NCBI GenBank assembly: GCA_044223895.1
Contig: JBGALL010000001.1
Coordinates: 1 to 64,000 of the forward strand
Length of the DNA: 64,000 nt
Direction of reading: 5' to 3'
From: CAKZSU01 sp044223895
Lineage (GTDB): Bacteria; Patescibacteriota; Microgenomatia; UBA10105; UBA927
The first letter of the stretch is position 1; every line of letters starts with the position of its first letter. Below, piece after piece: positions 7,644 through 16,619 of the stretch. The notes under the pieces were generated by a model that was not told the origin of the DNA, made no database searches, and saw nothing but the letters and a program-made list of their open reading frames with translations. The position numbers and the translations under genes were made by a program.

Positions 7644-10629
7644 ATTTCAGAAAAGAGATAATCAAATTCTTCATCCTCTCCAAAGAATTTGGAAATATAC
7701 TACACAATCTGGAATTCCTTTGATAGGTACTTCGGACCACCATCAACTCTATTTTTATCTGCTGACTCAACCCACAAACTCAACCAATCAAGATGATATT
7801 TTATTAAATTTTGACTCACACGATGATGTCGATCAAGTATCAAACCAGATCAATAGTAATGTAGTTAATATTGGCAATTTTGTGAGTACTGGATTTTTTG
7901 ATAACGTTCGAAAAGTATGGGATCACTATATAGTAGTAGAACCAAAAGAAGCTCCCAAACTCGGTATCGATAATCTGGGAGAAAAAGCGGAACGTATTGA
8001 TAGTGAAAAGATAGATCAAGCACTAAATAAAGCACTAGAGCAATCGAGAAAAAAGAATTCAAAAATCATCCTTACTATCGATTTTGATTTCTTTGGAGCA
8101 AACCGTATCAAAGATTTTGATAGCTCACGAGCAAATCAACAACTCACACAAATATTTACTTTCGTCCGAGAACATCCAGATGCTTTCCGCCTCATACACC
8201 TTGCCGAGAGTGAAGATTATGCCAGTCAAGGAGTTCAACAGATACAAACTTTGTATACAATGATAAGCTCACAACTTGAGCAACTAGATATCCAGCCATC
8301 CCCTTTTCCCTCTGCTCCCATATTCAGAGATGGGACAATTATGATTGATGGCAAACGAGCTCTTCCAGAGGCGATGACTGTCATAGAATTTACTGAGCTG
8401 AAGCCAAACCGAGATTATTACCTGATTACTATTCTTGATAAGGATAATCCCAATCAAGAAGGGATTAGTTACAAACTGTACTATTTTGATCCTCAAACAA
8501 AGGAATTAAATTTTAAAATGAATTTGGCCTCAAAAGAAATTACTACCGTCAATAATACCGACCTGGTAGTACTTACTAAATTAGTTACCGATCCCAAAGA
8601 AAACAAAGTAATTGACCAACATGTTTTACTCGATACCTATACAGGATTCCCCACGAATATTCGTGCCTTAGTTACCAATCCTACCGCTACCCATCCCCTA
8701 CAGCCAGAATTCCTTCAAGCGCCAAAGTTTAGTGAAGATGGTCATTATCTAACGATCAGAAATAGTAGTAAAGGATCCTTAGATACCGATGTGATTATCA
8801 TGGATATGGATACTCGTGATCCCAGAGAAACACTCGTGACCACCGTCAAAAGCCAACAATTTGTAATCTTAGGAATTGATTCCACCAGACTATCTATAGA
8901 GGATACAAACACCCATCAACGCTGGGTCATCTCATTACCCTCATCAGCTATTTTTGATGATTCATCATCTTTTTCAGATGCAAAGCCGACATCTGCTCCT
9001 CAACAGGATAGATCACTTATTCCTAATCCTTATATTAGAAGAACACTGGCTTCAGGACTTATTTTGGAATTATTGAATACACAGAATCATACTGTATCGA
9101 TGATTTATATTTTAATTGCAAATATTCTTGAAAATTTTTATCGATATCAATACAACAAAAGCTTGCAAAGTGATACCAGTGTTCTTTACCCAGGTTCAGA
9201 CACAGAAATACTAAAATCTCAAGAAAATTATTTCCAAATGATGGCTTTTTTCAATAGTATAAATCCTTTATCCATATATGAACTGGCTGGAACAATACGC
9301 TTATCTTTTTCAAATGATTCATCATTTGAAAGGTACACGCTTAAACCAGGGACTATTTCACTTTCAACTAATCACGGACATGATAGTAGAAATATAACTA
9401 TTCAACAAAATGGAGGAAATTTATTATTGTTTGCAAATGACACTGTTCTAGTACAGGAAGGTATTATTTTGAATCCAGATACTCCAGGGACCTCCATACC
9501 AGATTGGAAAGCTATTCCCAAAGAGGGTCTTATACTTAACCACTACCAACGAATCGGAATTAAAAATGGATATACTACCGATGAATACATCGTACATATT
9601 CCTCCACAATATTTTTTCCTCATAGGTCCATTGGCAAAGTATAAAGAACCTTATTTGTTACAATTACCTTCAAAGGTTAGATTCTTTACACCCTCCCATG
9701 TAGTAAATCCAATTGAATCAATTACCCAAAAAATAAATGACGAACTGGATAAGTGTGATCTGAGTTACCGAACTATTCCTCATGTCTATGCTGATAAACC
9801 AGTAAATCAGAATGTTCTTGGCATAAATACAGGTTGTCTGATCCCTCCGGTGTTTATCTCCCCTATCCAAATGTTGTTGTCCATCTTAACTCCACCGGGT
9901 GTAGGCTCGATCCCCACAACCAAAGTTAGAAATGTATCAGAAGCAATCTGTACCAATGTCTATCATGGCTGTTATATTGCCCCCAAGGATAACCTGGTTT
10001 CTTCATGTGTTCCCGACCGAGTGGTCGATACTAAACAAACCTGTTGTAAAGGGCGATTCTTTGAGGGTGAATGTATAGAAGTTAACCACGACTTCTTGAT
10101 GAAATTTGACCAGAAAGCTGCCAAATGGCAAACCATGGAAGTGAATGAGATTTGTACTGGTGAACGCATATCAGCCAACCATGCTTGTGGACCGTTTGCG
10201 GTAGCGGGAATTATCAATACATTAAATCATACTGTATTTACTCCAGATACAATGAATGCATTTATTCGTGAGAATTATCAGGGGGGTATCTGCAATGGAA
10301 CGAATATCGATATGAATCTTCAAACGCTCAGCAGCATTCCTAATATCACAACTCGTATTCTTTACTCAGATAAACATAAACAAGCTGATGATAGTGTCCT
10401 CGAGGGCTTTAAAAACGAATTGCGTATCCATCCTGATACCCAAATATTTGTTGGAGGAACCTTCAATGGCATAAAGCATTTCGCAGTAATTACTGGGATT
10501 AATGTTGCTGGTGAATTTATTTTCAATGATTCGTTTTTTGATGAATATACTTCCAGACCTGAAATATTTGAAGCTGTTGCCGTCACCAAGGCAACCCAAC
10601 TTCCATCAACCAAAACCGTAGTTCAATAA
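7612..10629 (+). CDS. UPF0489-like / C39-like cysteine peptidase multidomain protein, probable continuation of the giant upstream gene
   Basis: 1005 residues from an ATG inside the previous ORF; no Shine-Dalgarno is visible. Residues about 10-225 match the solo protein encoded at 16616-17551, with motifs LNFDSHDD (D68, H70) and DFDFFG (D157, D159), as in UPF0489/arginase-fold proteins. A middle region of about 500 residues is strand-rich and could be a propeller, but I do not recognise it. Residues about 710-830 are Cys-rich, including a CC pair, unusual for a cytoplasmic protein. The C-terminus resembles a C39/papain-like peptidase: HACGPFAVAGIIN with Cys859, KHFAVITG with His956 and FNDSFF with Asp973. 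The paralogue aligns across the frame boundary, so this is probably the C-terminal half of one larger protein. Its use as a separate translation product is uncertain. Confidence 0.75.
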   Translation: MLLPNHYKFNEFQKRDNQILHPLQRIWKYTTQSGIPLIGTSDHHQLYFYLLTQPTNSTNQDDILLNFDSHDDVDQVSNQINSNVVNIGNFVSTGFFDNVRKVWDHYIVVEPKEAPKLGIDNLGEKAERIDSEKIDQALNKALEQSRKKNSKIILTIDFDFFGANRIKDFDSSRANQQLTQIFTFVREHPDAFRLIHLAESEDYASQGVQQIQTLYTMISSQLEQLDIQPSPFPSAPIFRDGTIMIDGKRALPEAMTVIEFTELKPNRDYYLITILDKDNPNQEGISYKLYYFDPQTKELNFKMNLASKEITTVNNTDLVVLTKLVTDPKENKVIDQHVLLDTYTGFPTNIRALVTNPTATHPLQPEFLQAPKFSEDGHYLTIRNSSKGSLDTDVIIMDMDTRDPRETLVTTVKSQQFVILGIDSTRLSIEDTNTHQRWVISLPSSAIFDDSSSFSDAKPTSAPQQDRSLIPNPYIRRTLASGLILELLNTQNHTVSMIYILIANILENFYRYQYNKSLQSDTSVLYPGSDTEILKSQENYFQMMAFFNSINPLSIYELAGTIRLSFSNDSSFERYTLKPGTISLSTNHGHDSRNITIQQNGGNLLLFANDTVLVQEGIILNPDTPGTSIPDWKAIPKEGLILNHYQRIGIKNGYTTDEYIVHIPPQYFFLIGPLAKYKEPYLLQLPSKVRFFTPSHVVNPIESITQKINDELDKCDLSYRTIPHVYADKPVNQNVLGINTGCLIPPVFISPIQMLLSILTPPGVGSIPTTKVRNVSEAICTNVYHGCYIAPKDNLVSSCVPDRVVDTKQTCCKGRFFEGECIEVNHDFLMKFDQKAAKWQTMEVNEICTGERISANHACGPFAVAGIINTLNHTVFTPDTMNAFIRENYQGGICNGTNIDMNLQTLSSIPNITTRILYSDKHKQADDSVLEGFKNELRIHPDTQIFVGGTFNGIKHFAVITGINVAGEFIFNDSFFDEYTSRPEIFEAVAVTKATQLPSTKTVVQ

Positions 10630-10689
10630 GCAAAGCACTCTCCTCTTGCAAAGATTTTATAACAATGGAATACTAAATATTGAAGATAT

Positions 10690-11463
10690 ATGCCCACTGC
10701 TCAAATACCACCATCACCAGATGCTTATACGTTTGTAAAAAATAATCGTCCACTGGTTATAACCATAGCTATCATGTTTCTTCTTCTTGGTGGTATAGCT
10801 GTCGGCTATAGCTTCATCACTCAGCCAACCAGAACAATCACGGTTATCGGTACCGGCAAAAAAACTATTCCTCCCGAACAGGCTATCCTTTCATTCTCAT
10901 TACTCTATGAAAACGCAGCCCAAACTCAGGCAATTGCCGGGGGTGAATCTAGATTTAATCAATTATTAAATGCTGTAAAGGGATTTAATCCGAAATCAGT
11001 TGATACCACACCATATCAACTCACAACAAGGTCAACCGGAATTTCTGGAGGGACATTATCAACCCAGCCAGTCTATCAATATGTTAATGCCGCCCGAGTT
11101 ACTATTGATGATCCGTTGCGAGTGAGTGAACTTATAAAGACCTTATACAATAATGGGGCTACAGTAGTAGGCCAGGTACGTTATGTCGCCAAAGATCAAG
11201 ATAAAGTCGATCAGGACCTACAAAAGCTTGCCGTCCAAAACGCAACAGACAAGGCCAAAGAGATGGCTCGCACTGGTGGAGCAAGACTGGGGAAGGTATT
11301 AACGATTCAAGAAGGAACATCCACCGGACAAACGGGAACATCAGTCACAGGTTCTAATACTTCTCCTACATCTAATACCTCTAATCCTTCTCCAACAACT
11401 CCTGCTTCATCTAATCAAATTGAGCTCCAAGCTCAAGTGACAGTAGTCTACGAATTGTGGTAA
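10690..11463 (+). CDS. SIMPL (DUF541) domain protein, membrane anchored
   Basis: 257 residues. One transmembrane segment at about residues 20-42 is followed by an extracytoplasmic SIMPL/DUF541 domain beginning RTITVIGTGKKTIPPEQAILSF, with the typical conserved block of alternating strands and the late segment containing AVQNATDKAKEMA and LGKVLTIQEG. A Ser/Thr/Pro-rich linker (about 215-245) interrupts the domain before its last strand, VTVVYEL. SIMPL proteins are surface or periplasmic proteins of poorly defined role (related to YggE and BP26). It lies 60 nt downstream of the giant gene on the same strand and converges on the next gene. The family assignment is solid; the function is not known. 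Confidence 0.85.
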   Translation: MPTAQIPPSPDAYTFVKNNRPLVITIAIMFLLLGGIAVGYSFITQPTRTITVIGTGKKTIPPEQAILSFSLLYENAAQTQAIAGGESRFNQLLNAVKGFNPKSVDTTPYQLTTRSTGISGGTLSTQPVYQYVNAARVTIDDPLRVSELIKTLYNNGATVVGQVRYVAKDQDKVDQDLQKLAVQNATDKAKEMARTGGARLGKVLTIQEGTSTGQTGTSVTGSNTSPTSNTSNPSPTTPASSNQIELQAQVTVVYELW

Positions 11464-11478
11464 GTTAAATGAAAATAG

Positions 11479-12501
11479 TTATACCGTTTTTTTGAAGCTT
11501 CTGATTTGGAAATAGATACTTCCAGCTACAATCGAACAATAAAGAAGAATCCCAGTAGCAATAGCTCCGATCATAAATAGATTTCCTTTTTCTTTCCTGA
11601 CAAAAAATAAAAATCTACGTATCAATAATACATGAAGCAAGAAAAGAATAGTAAAAATACTCAGGACATAATAGCGCAATTCATACGAAGGATAGATAAA
11701 TAACAAGCAGGCGCCAAAGAACAGTTCGCTAACTGCACCAGCTGCTGTTAAGGCAGTAAGACTCTCCCAGCGTGTTGTCGCTACCGGATCAAATTTTTTC
11801 CGCTCCTTATACAACCTCATCCAATAGAAACTCCTCCAAAAATATTTTTTGGCGACTGCAGAAAATCCTTCAAATTCATGATGGACTCTGACATCAGGAG
11901 CAAAGATAATGGCGTAACGACGAGCTATTCGGTAGGTTATTTCTACATCCTCCATCTGTCTAAATTCAGTATTAAACCCTCCTAAACGTTCAAATACTTT
12001 TCGTCTAATAGCAGCTATTCGCGTAGAAAAAAGATAATAATATCCATCACTATCGCGCTCATTTATCCAATATGACCAATCACGTAAGGCTTTATATTGT
12101 GGGAAAAAACGATGAGTTCGCTGGTGTTTATCCCAGACTCCCGTGACAGCAGTTAAATCATCATCATTTTTAAATTTTGAAGCTATATTTGCTAAGGTAT
12201 TTGGGTATACCTCGACATCACTGTCTAAGAATACAATTATTACTCCTTTTGCTTTTTTTGCAGCAGCATTACGCGCTCCTGCTGGTCCTCTATTTTGGTT
12301 TAAACGGACAAAATGGACAGGAAACTTACACCGCTTCGCTGTCTCGCCACATAAGGACTGCATCGGCTCAAAAGAAGCATCATCACCAATAATCACTTCA
12401 AAATCTTTCAAGGTAGAAGTTCGTAATGATTGTAATAAAGGCACTAAGGAGACACTGGCATTGTAGGCTGGTATCACCACTGAGATATAAGGCCGCTTCA
12501 T
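11479..12501 (-). CDS. GT2-family glycosyltransferase with C-terminal membrane helices
   Basis: 340 residues from the ATG at 12501; a TTG 18 nt upstream is less likely. The N-terminal GT-A domain starts ISVVIPAYNA, with the metal-binding DxD-like LDSDVEV at about residue 95 and an acceptor-side motif MEDVEITYR about 90 residues later. This is the layout of family 2 inverting transferases that use nucleotide-activated sugars. Three or so hydrophobic helices at about 240-335 anchor it in the membrane. It probably transfers a sugar to a lipid-linked or surface glycan. It converges on the SIMPL gene and precedes a run of minus-strand genes. Donor and acceptor are unknown. Confidence 0.85.
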   Translation of the reverse strand: MKRPYISVVIPAYNASVSLVPLLQSLRTSTLKDFEVIIGDDASFEPMQSLCGETAKRCKFPVHFVRLNQNRGPAGARNAAAKKAKGVIIVFLDSDVEVYPNTLANIASKFKNDDDLTAVTGVWDKHQRTHRFFPQYKALRDWSYWINERDSDGYYYLFSTRIAAIRRKVFERLGGFNTEFRQMEDVEITYRIARRYAIIFAPDVRVHHEFEGFSAVAKKYFWRSFYWMRLYKERKKFDPVATTRWESLTALTAAGAVSELFFGACLLFIYPSYELRYYVLSIFTILFLLHVLLIRRFLFFVRKEKGNLFMIGAIATGILLYCSIVAGSIYFQIRSFKKTV

Positions 12502-12582
12502 AAAAAATCCGCTGCACAAAAGACGAGGCAGCGGTCGTATCCATACTAAAAAGATGAAGCTATCCTGTCAACGAGGAGGAAT

Positions 12583-13140
12583 TTATATGGCCATCAGCAA
12601 CAGATATATACCAACAGTATTTAAAATGAAGGTCAACCAAAGGAACCAGGATCGTTTAATATTAGCCAACCCCATCAAAGCTAACCCCAATTCGTCTGGT
12701 AAGGGTGAGGCAACAATAATGGCTCCTAATATAGTTAAGAAAAATCGATATTTAGAATGCCGCAACAACTTCACCGTCTTCATGATTCCATCCTGTTCAG
12801 CCATTGATCCAATGCTATCGTTTGCATGCTTGGTAAGGACCGACATGATAATGTAATCACCAAACACTGCTCCCAAACCAGCAATAATTGCCAGGGGTAA
12901 TATTGCGTGGGTTTCAGCTAAGGTTAATAACAAAAGCACCGCAGGCGCAGCCGTAAAAACAGAAACGAATAACATTCCCGCTATCAACGCACCAATATAA
13001 CCATAGGTTCCAAAAGCAGCGATCAGTGTGTGATAGAAAGGAATTTGAACAAGAACAAAGGTTAAAATAATACTGAAAATGACATAGAAGAACGACTGAA
13101 TAAAGGATTGATGAAAAGATGACTTTTTCTTTTGCTTCAT
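12583..13140 (-). CDS. Small polytopic membrane protein, DedA/VTT-like
   Basis: 185 residues with a basic N-terminus (MKQKKKS) and about five hydrophobic segments. The Gly-rich GAVFGDYI segment and the SPLPDELGLALMGL segment before the last helices recall VTT/DedA proteins, which translocate phospholipids or undecaprenyl phosphate. The protein is shorter than typical DedA members and the match is by feel only. The ATG is 6 nt below a TACACT hexamer, so a leaderless transcript is likely. A palindromic repeat separates it from the gene upstream. Confidence 0.55.
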   Translation of the reverse strand: MKQKKKSSFHQSFIQSFFYVIFSIILTFVLVQIPFYHTLIAAFGTYGYIGALIAGMLFVSVFTAAPAVLLLLTLAETHAILPLAIIAGLGAVFGDYIIMSVLTKHANDSIGSMAEQDGIMKTVKLLRHSKYRFFLTILGAIIVASPLPDELGLALMGLANIKRSWFLWLTFILNTVGIYLLLMAI

Positions 13141-13146
13141 ACGCTA

Positions 13147-13152
13147 AGTGTA
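13147..13152 (-). promoter_or_regulatory. -10 element TACACT for the DedA-like gene (leaderless)
   Basis: TACACT on the minus strand ends 6 nt before the ATG at 13140. Transcription starting about 7 nt downstream of the hexamer would begin at or within the start codon. Confidence 0.5.
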
Positions 13153-13171
13153 GCAAAAGTGAATAATCCTT

Positions 13172-13231
13172 GTCATCCTGAACGTAATGACTGTGTGTCG
13201 CCATAGCTTCAGCGGTGGCGCTCAGGATGAC
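13172..13231. repeat. Intergenic inverted repeat with GTCATCCTGA ends
   Basis: The element begins GTCATCCTGA and ends with its exact reverse complement TCAGGATGAC, enclosing about 40 bp that can pair partly. It lies between two minus-strand genes. Similar GTCATCCTGAGC elements occur at 39301 and, in a variant form, at 49949, so it looks like a dispersed REP-type repeat. Confidence 0.7.
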
Positions 13232-13240
13232 GATAATAGA

Positions 13241-14974
13241 TTATTTCTTAGCAATGATGAGTAAGTCATCCCAAGGATTAATAGGATTTTTTAGCGGTAA
13301 TAGTTTGGTCATACTAGCTAACATCTTTAATATCGAAGCAAATTCGGGAAAATAGTCAGCTCCTCGTTTAAACAAAAACCACAATGGAAACGGCCGAGAA
13401 TCTCCACTAGTTACGGTAACTTCACTAAATCCTACCCTTTTAAATAAGTAGGCTAATGATTGACTATCAAAAAAATATAAGTGCTCAGGATGGGTATATC
13501 CTGGCCAACGTTTGCCCATCACCATTCTCCACCATGAGCCATGATTTGGGGTAGAAACGGCGGCTATTCCACCTTCTGGAAGCAGCTTATACATCGACTG
13601 GACTAAGGTGTACGGACTGTATTCATGTTCGATAATTTCAAAGGCAGTTACCACATTATATTTTTTTCTTGGATATTTTTTTATAAAGCGTTCTAAAGTT
13701 CCCTGGTAGGCGGTAAATCCTCTGTTCTTGCAAAAGGTAACAGCATCTTTAGAAATATCCAAACCCTCTGCATTTATTCCCATCTTCCCCGCTTCATCAA
13801 GGAGTACTCCGGTCAAACAACCGACATCTAAAAGTCGAGCCGGAGAAGTATTCCTTTTGAGACGCAGTTGATTGCGAATGGTAAGTAATTTATTTCTAAA
13901 GTAGGTGCGATGGACTCGTTCCTGTTCGATATACGGATCGAAATGGGATTCATCGTTATGATATAAAGCCGCAACTTCTTTCCGAGTTGGACGAGGTAAT
14001 ACCTGGGTTAACCCACATTGTTTACACTGTTGTACATCCCAGTTATGGTGATGATCAAATAAAAAGTTAAACTCACTACTTCCACAGCCGTCACAAAGGA
14101 AGGATCGATTGACTGATAGATTTGAACTAGATTTCATAGTCTGAACCTCTTGATTATTGATATCATAGGCATCAGTTACTTTGTACCAATAAATCCTCAA
14201 AATATCAAAAAATGATTCTAAGGTATCAGACACTGTAACTTTGCTTCCCATCTTGTTTGACCAGACAACCGGGATTTCTTCTACCGCATACCCCCGTTCT
14301 ACAGCCAGAGCGAGCAATTCCGTATCAAATGCCCAACGAGAAATCTTTTGTCTCCCAAAGAGATCTCTGGCAACATCTCGTTGAAACCCTTTAAATCCAC
14401 AGGTTGCATCATGAATCGACAATGAAAACATCGATTGGGATAGAAAAGTATAAATTCTCCCTCCGGTTTCTCGGAAAAACGGTTGATGTACAGCGATTAC
14501 CGATTCAGGGATTCTTCGTGACCCAATGGCAATTGGAGAATTTTTTAATGAATTCATAAACTGGGGAAGACTAGTTATTGGGACCGAACCATCGATATCC
14601 ATAAAGACAATATATTTTCCCTTTGCACGGAAGACTCCTGTTGCTATTGCCTTCCCCTTCCCCTGATTTTCAGATAAACGATAGCCACGAAATTTCTTTT
14701 GTTTGATAAGTTTAGAAATTGTTGATTGCAAGTGTGAGTGGTTAATTACTTCTGCTGCTGGAACATTTGATCCATCATCAATCATGATGATTTCCCAGGT
14801 TAATTTCTTTATCGCTTTGAGACTTTGAGGCTTTTTTGCTCGTGAACGCAGCGGTTTTTTTGCTTTCTTGCTATCTTGTTTTGCAAGGTATTCAACCACA
14901 GCAGTCAAACCAGGCACAAGTCGTGCGGTTTCATTATATACAGGCAGGATGATTGATACGTCAGGGACGTTCAT
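13241..14974 (-). CDS. GT2 glycosyltransferase - SAM methyltransferase fusion
   Basis: 577 residues from the ATG at 14974, which opens MNVPDVSIILPVYNE; upstream start choices would extend the protein deep into the previous gene. Residues 1 to about 270 form a dolichyl-phosphate-glucose-synthase-like GT2 domain (IMIDDGS, VFMDIDGSVP, late GFKGFQRD and TELLALAVERGY motifs). An insert rich in Lys/Arg (KKAKKPLRSRAKK) sits near residue 40. Residues about 285 onward form a zinc-ribbon methyltransferase: CDGCGSS and CKQCGL Cys pairs, then SAM-binding LLDVGCLTG, EIIEHEY and the C-terminal HPEHLYFF block. It overlaps the upstream GT-C gene by 14 nt. Fusion implies coupled transfer and methylation of one glycan. 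The substrate is unknown. Confidence 0.85.
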   Translation of the reverse strand: MNVPDVSIILPVYNETARLVPGLTAVVEYLAKQDSKKAKKPLRSRAKKPQSLKAIKKLTWEIIMIDDGSNVPAAEVINHSHLQSTISKLIKQKKFRGYRLSENQGKGKAIATGVFRAKGKYIVFMDIDGSVPITSLPQFMNSLKNSPIAIGSRRIPESVIAVHQPFFRETGGRIYTFLSQSMFSLSIHDATCGFKGFQRDVARDLFGRQKISRWAFDTELLALAVERGYAVEEIPVVWSNKMGSKVTVSDTLESFFDILRIYWYKVTDAYDINNQEVQTMKSSSNLSVNRSFLCDGCGSSEFNFLFDHHHNWDVQQCKQCGLTQVLPRPTRKEVAALYHNDESHFDPYIEQERVHRTYFRNKLLTIRNQLRLKRNTSPARLLDVGCLTGVLLDEAGKMGINAEGLDISKDAVTFCKNRGFTAYQGTLERFIKKYPRKKYNVVTAFEIIEHEYSPYTLVQSMYKLLPEGGIAAVSTPNHGSWWRMVMGKRWPGYTHPEHLYFFDSQSLAYLFKRVGFSEVTVTSGDSRPFPLWFLFKRGADYFPEFASILKMLASMTKLLPLKNPINPWDDLLIIAKK

Positions 14975-16619
14975 ACACCATATTAGTTTCCTGCCCACAA
15001 TTCCATCCCGAATAACTTTTACTCTTAAACACCCAGAATAAATCTCCCCCATTGCGCTTGATGGTATACACCAAATCATGGTTATCTTTCATAAATGCAG
15101 CCACGCCACCGAACCAAGAAGCACTGTTGGGAACAAGCGTGTAGGTTGCACCTACCGAATTAGAAGTAACTTTGACTTTAGAAGTTTCGTAAAATAACGC
15201 CAAGTGTGCCATAGTACATGCGTAAACTGTGGCAGGTTTGTCGTTAGTTGTTACGCTATCAATATAATTCATAGCATCTTTTACGCCACTTGCCCAGTAC
15301 TCAATATCAAAAAGCTTTTTTTCGGCAACCGTTTTCGTACCACCAACGAACAAATTGAAATAGCTTGGCTCATAAGGAAAGTGCGTTCCAATAACCCAGG
15401 TTTGTTCTAATACCATTATTAGAACCAACAATATGGCTATCTTCTTACCCAACTTTCTCAATGACAGAATACTTAATTCATGCAAAAAAATTCCTATTAA
15501 AATAAAAAATGCCGGCATCACATCAATGAAATGACGAATTTTGGCATAGATTAAAACCCCAGGAACGAAAAATCTGCCCATACCAATCACAATCCAAAGG
15601 AGAAAAAGTAATGGCCAAGGATTTCGCTTTTTCACAAATACTCCTAATCCCCCTACTACACCTAATCCTCCCATAATCAAAACTGAAATCGGTGTTTGAA
15701 AGGCTAAGATAGCCAGCGGATAATGCCACGGAAGGTTATATCCCGCGTTGTAGACAGTCCCCATGTACAAAGTAGGCATCCCCCTGCCGACAACTTTAAA
15801 GAAGGTCCAAACCTGTTCAATCTTTCCAATTGGATTGTCCCACAGCCATGGCCACGATAAGAAGAAAACAAGTAATCCAACAACACCAATAAATACTATT
15901 GGAGCGATAAGTTTGGGGACGGAGCCAATTTTTTTTCTAAAAGAAAATAGTAAACCATAGGAAATAATAAACCAGATACCAAGTATAGGAATCATTATCC
16001 CCGCTGTTGGTTTACTCCCAATTGCTAACCCCATGCTAATTCCTGTACCTATCGCCCACAGAAAATTCTGTTTACCTCCTTTTTTAACTGAAAGGAGAAA
16101 TTTCAAAGTCATGAATACAAAAAGAACAATCATGCTCATTAAGGGGACGTCTTTGGCATCATTTCGCATTTGGGCAATAATTGTGGGATAGGTACCATAT
16201 ACCAGGGCTATTCCAGTGGCTAACCATGATGACCAACCAAGTGCCATCCCAATCCCATACATAGCTAGTACTCCTATTCCCCCAATAACCACCAATCCCA
16301 AATGGTGTGCTGTGATGGGATTTAAGAGGTGAAGATGTTCAGACAATATCGATGAACTGAGTGAAGCAATAATAAATGGAAAGGGTGGATAAACATCTTC
16401 ACCATAAATATACTGCAGTGGATCTTTGCCAAAGCGTTGAGGATTTTTCCATTCAGAATCTTGGAGATATCCCCGATCACCTGTTTCATAAAAGTGTAAT
16501 GAAGCCCGACCAAAGAAAAAACTTGATGGTTCATCCCACGTCATACCCACGTGAGGCAAACTTACTACCTGAAAAAGGATATAAATAAAAATAATCAGTA
16601 GGCCTAGATATTTTTTCAT
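14961..16619 (-). CDS. Polytopic GT-C glycosyltransferase (PMT/ArnT-like, GT39 type)
   Basis: 552 residues with about eleven hydrophobic helices to about residue 420 and a soluble C-terminal tail. The first extracytoplasmic loop carries GMTWDEPSSF, the acidic Asp-Glu pair expected of GT-C enzymes that use polyprenyl-phosphate sugars. A short loop with MRNDAKDVPLM follows a few helices later, where GT39 proteins have their second acidic motif. It starts at an ATGA overlap with the UPF0489-like gene and overlaps the GT2-methyltransferase fusion, so the three are co-translated. It is likely to glycosylate a surface protein or lipid on the outer face of the membrane. Specific substrates cannot be read from sequence. 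Confidence 0.8.
   Translation of the reverse strand: MKKYLGLLIIFIYILFQVVSLPHVGMTWDEPSSFFFGRASLHFYETGDRGYLQDSEWKNPQRFGKDPLQYIYGEDVYPPFPFIIASLSSSILSEHLHLLNPITAHHLGLVVIGGIGVLAMYGIGMALGWSSWLATGIALVYGTYPTIIAQMRNDAKDVPLMSMIVLFVFMTLKFLLSVKKGGKQNFLWAIGTGISMGLAIGSKPTAGIMIPILGIWFIISYGLLFSFRKKIGSVPKLIAPIVFIGVVGLLVFFLSWPWLWDNPIGKIEQVWTFFKVVGRGMPTLYMGTVYNAGYNLPWHYPLAILAFQTPISVLIMGGLGVVGGLGVFVKKRNPWPLLFLLWIVIGMGRFFVPGVLIYAKIRHFIDVMPAFFILIGIFLHELSILSLRKLGKKIAILLVLIMVLEQTWVIGTHFPYEPSYFNLFVGGTKTVAEKKLFDIEYWASGVKDAMNYIDSVTTNDKPATVYACTMAHLALFYETSKVKVTSNSVGATYTLVPNSASWFGGVAAFMKDNHDLVYTIKRNGGDLFWVFKSKSYSGWNCGQETNMVYERP

Noticed and set aside
12554..12856. Plus-strand ORF of 100 residues
   Set aside because: It overlaps the real DedA-like gene on the other strand and has no recognisable protein character.
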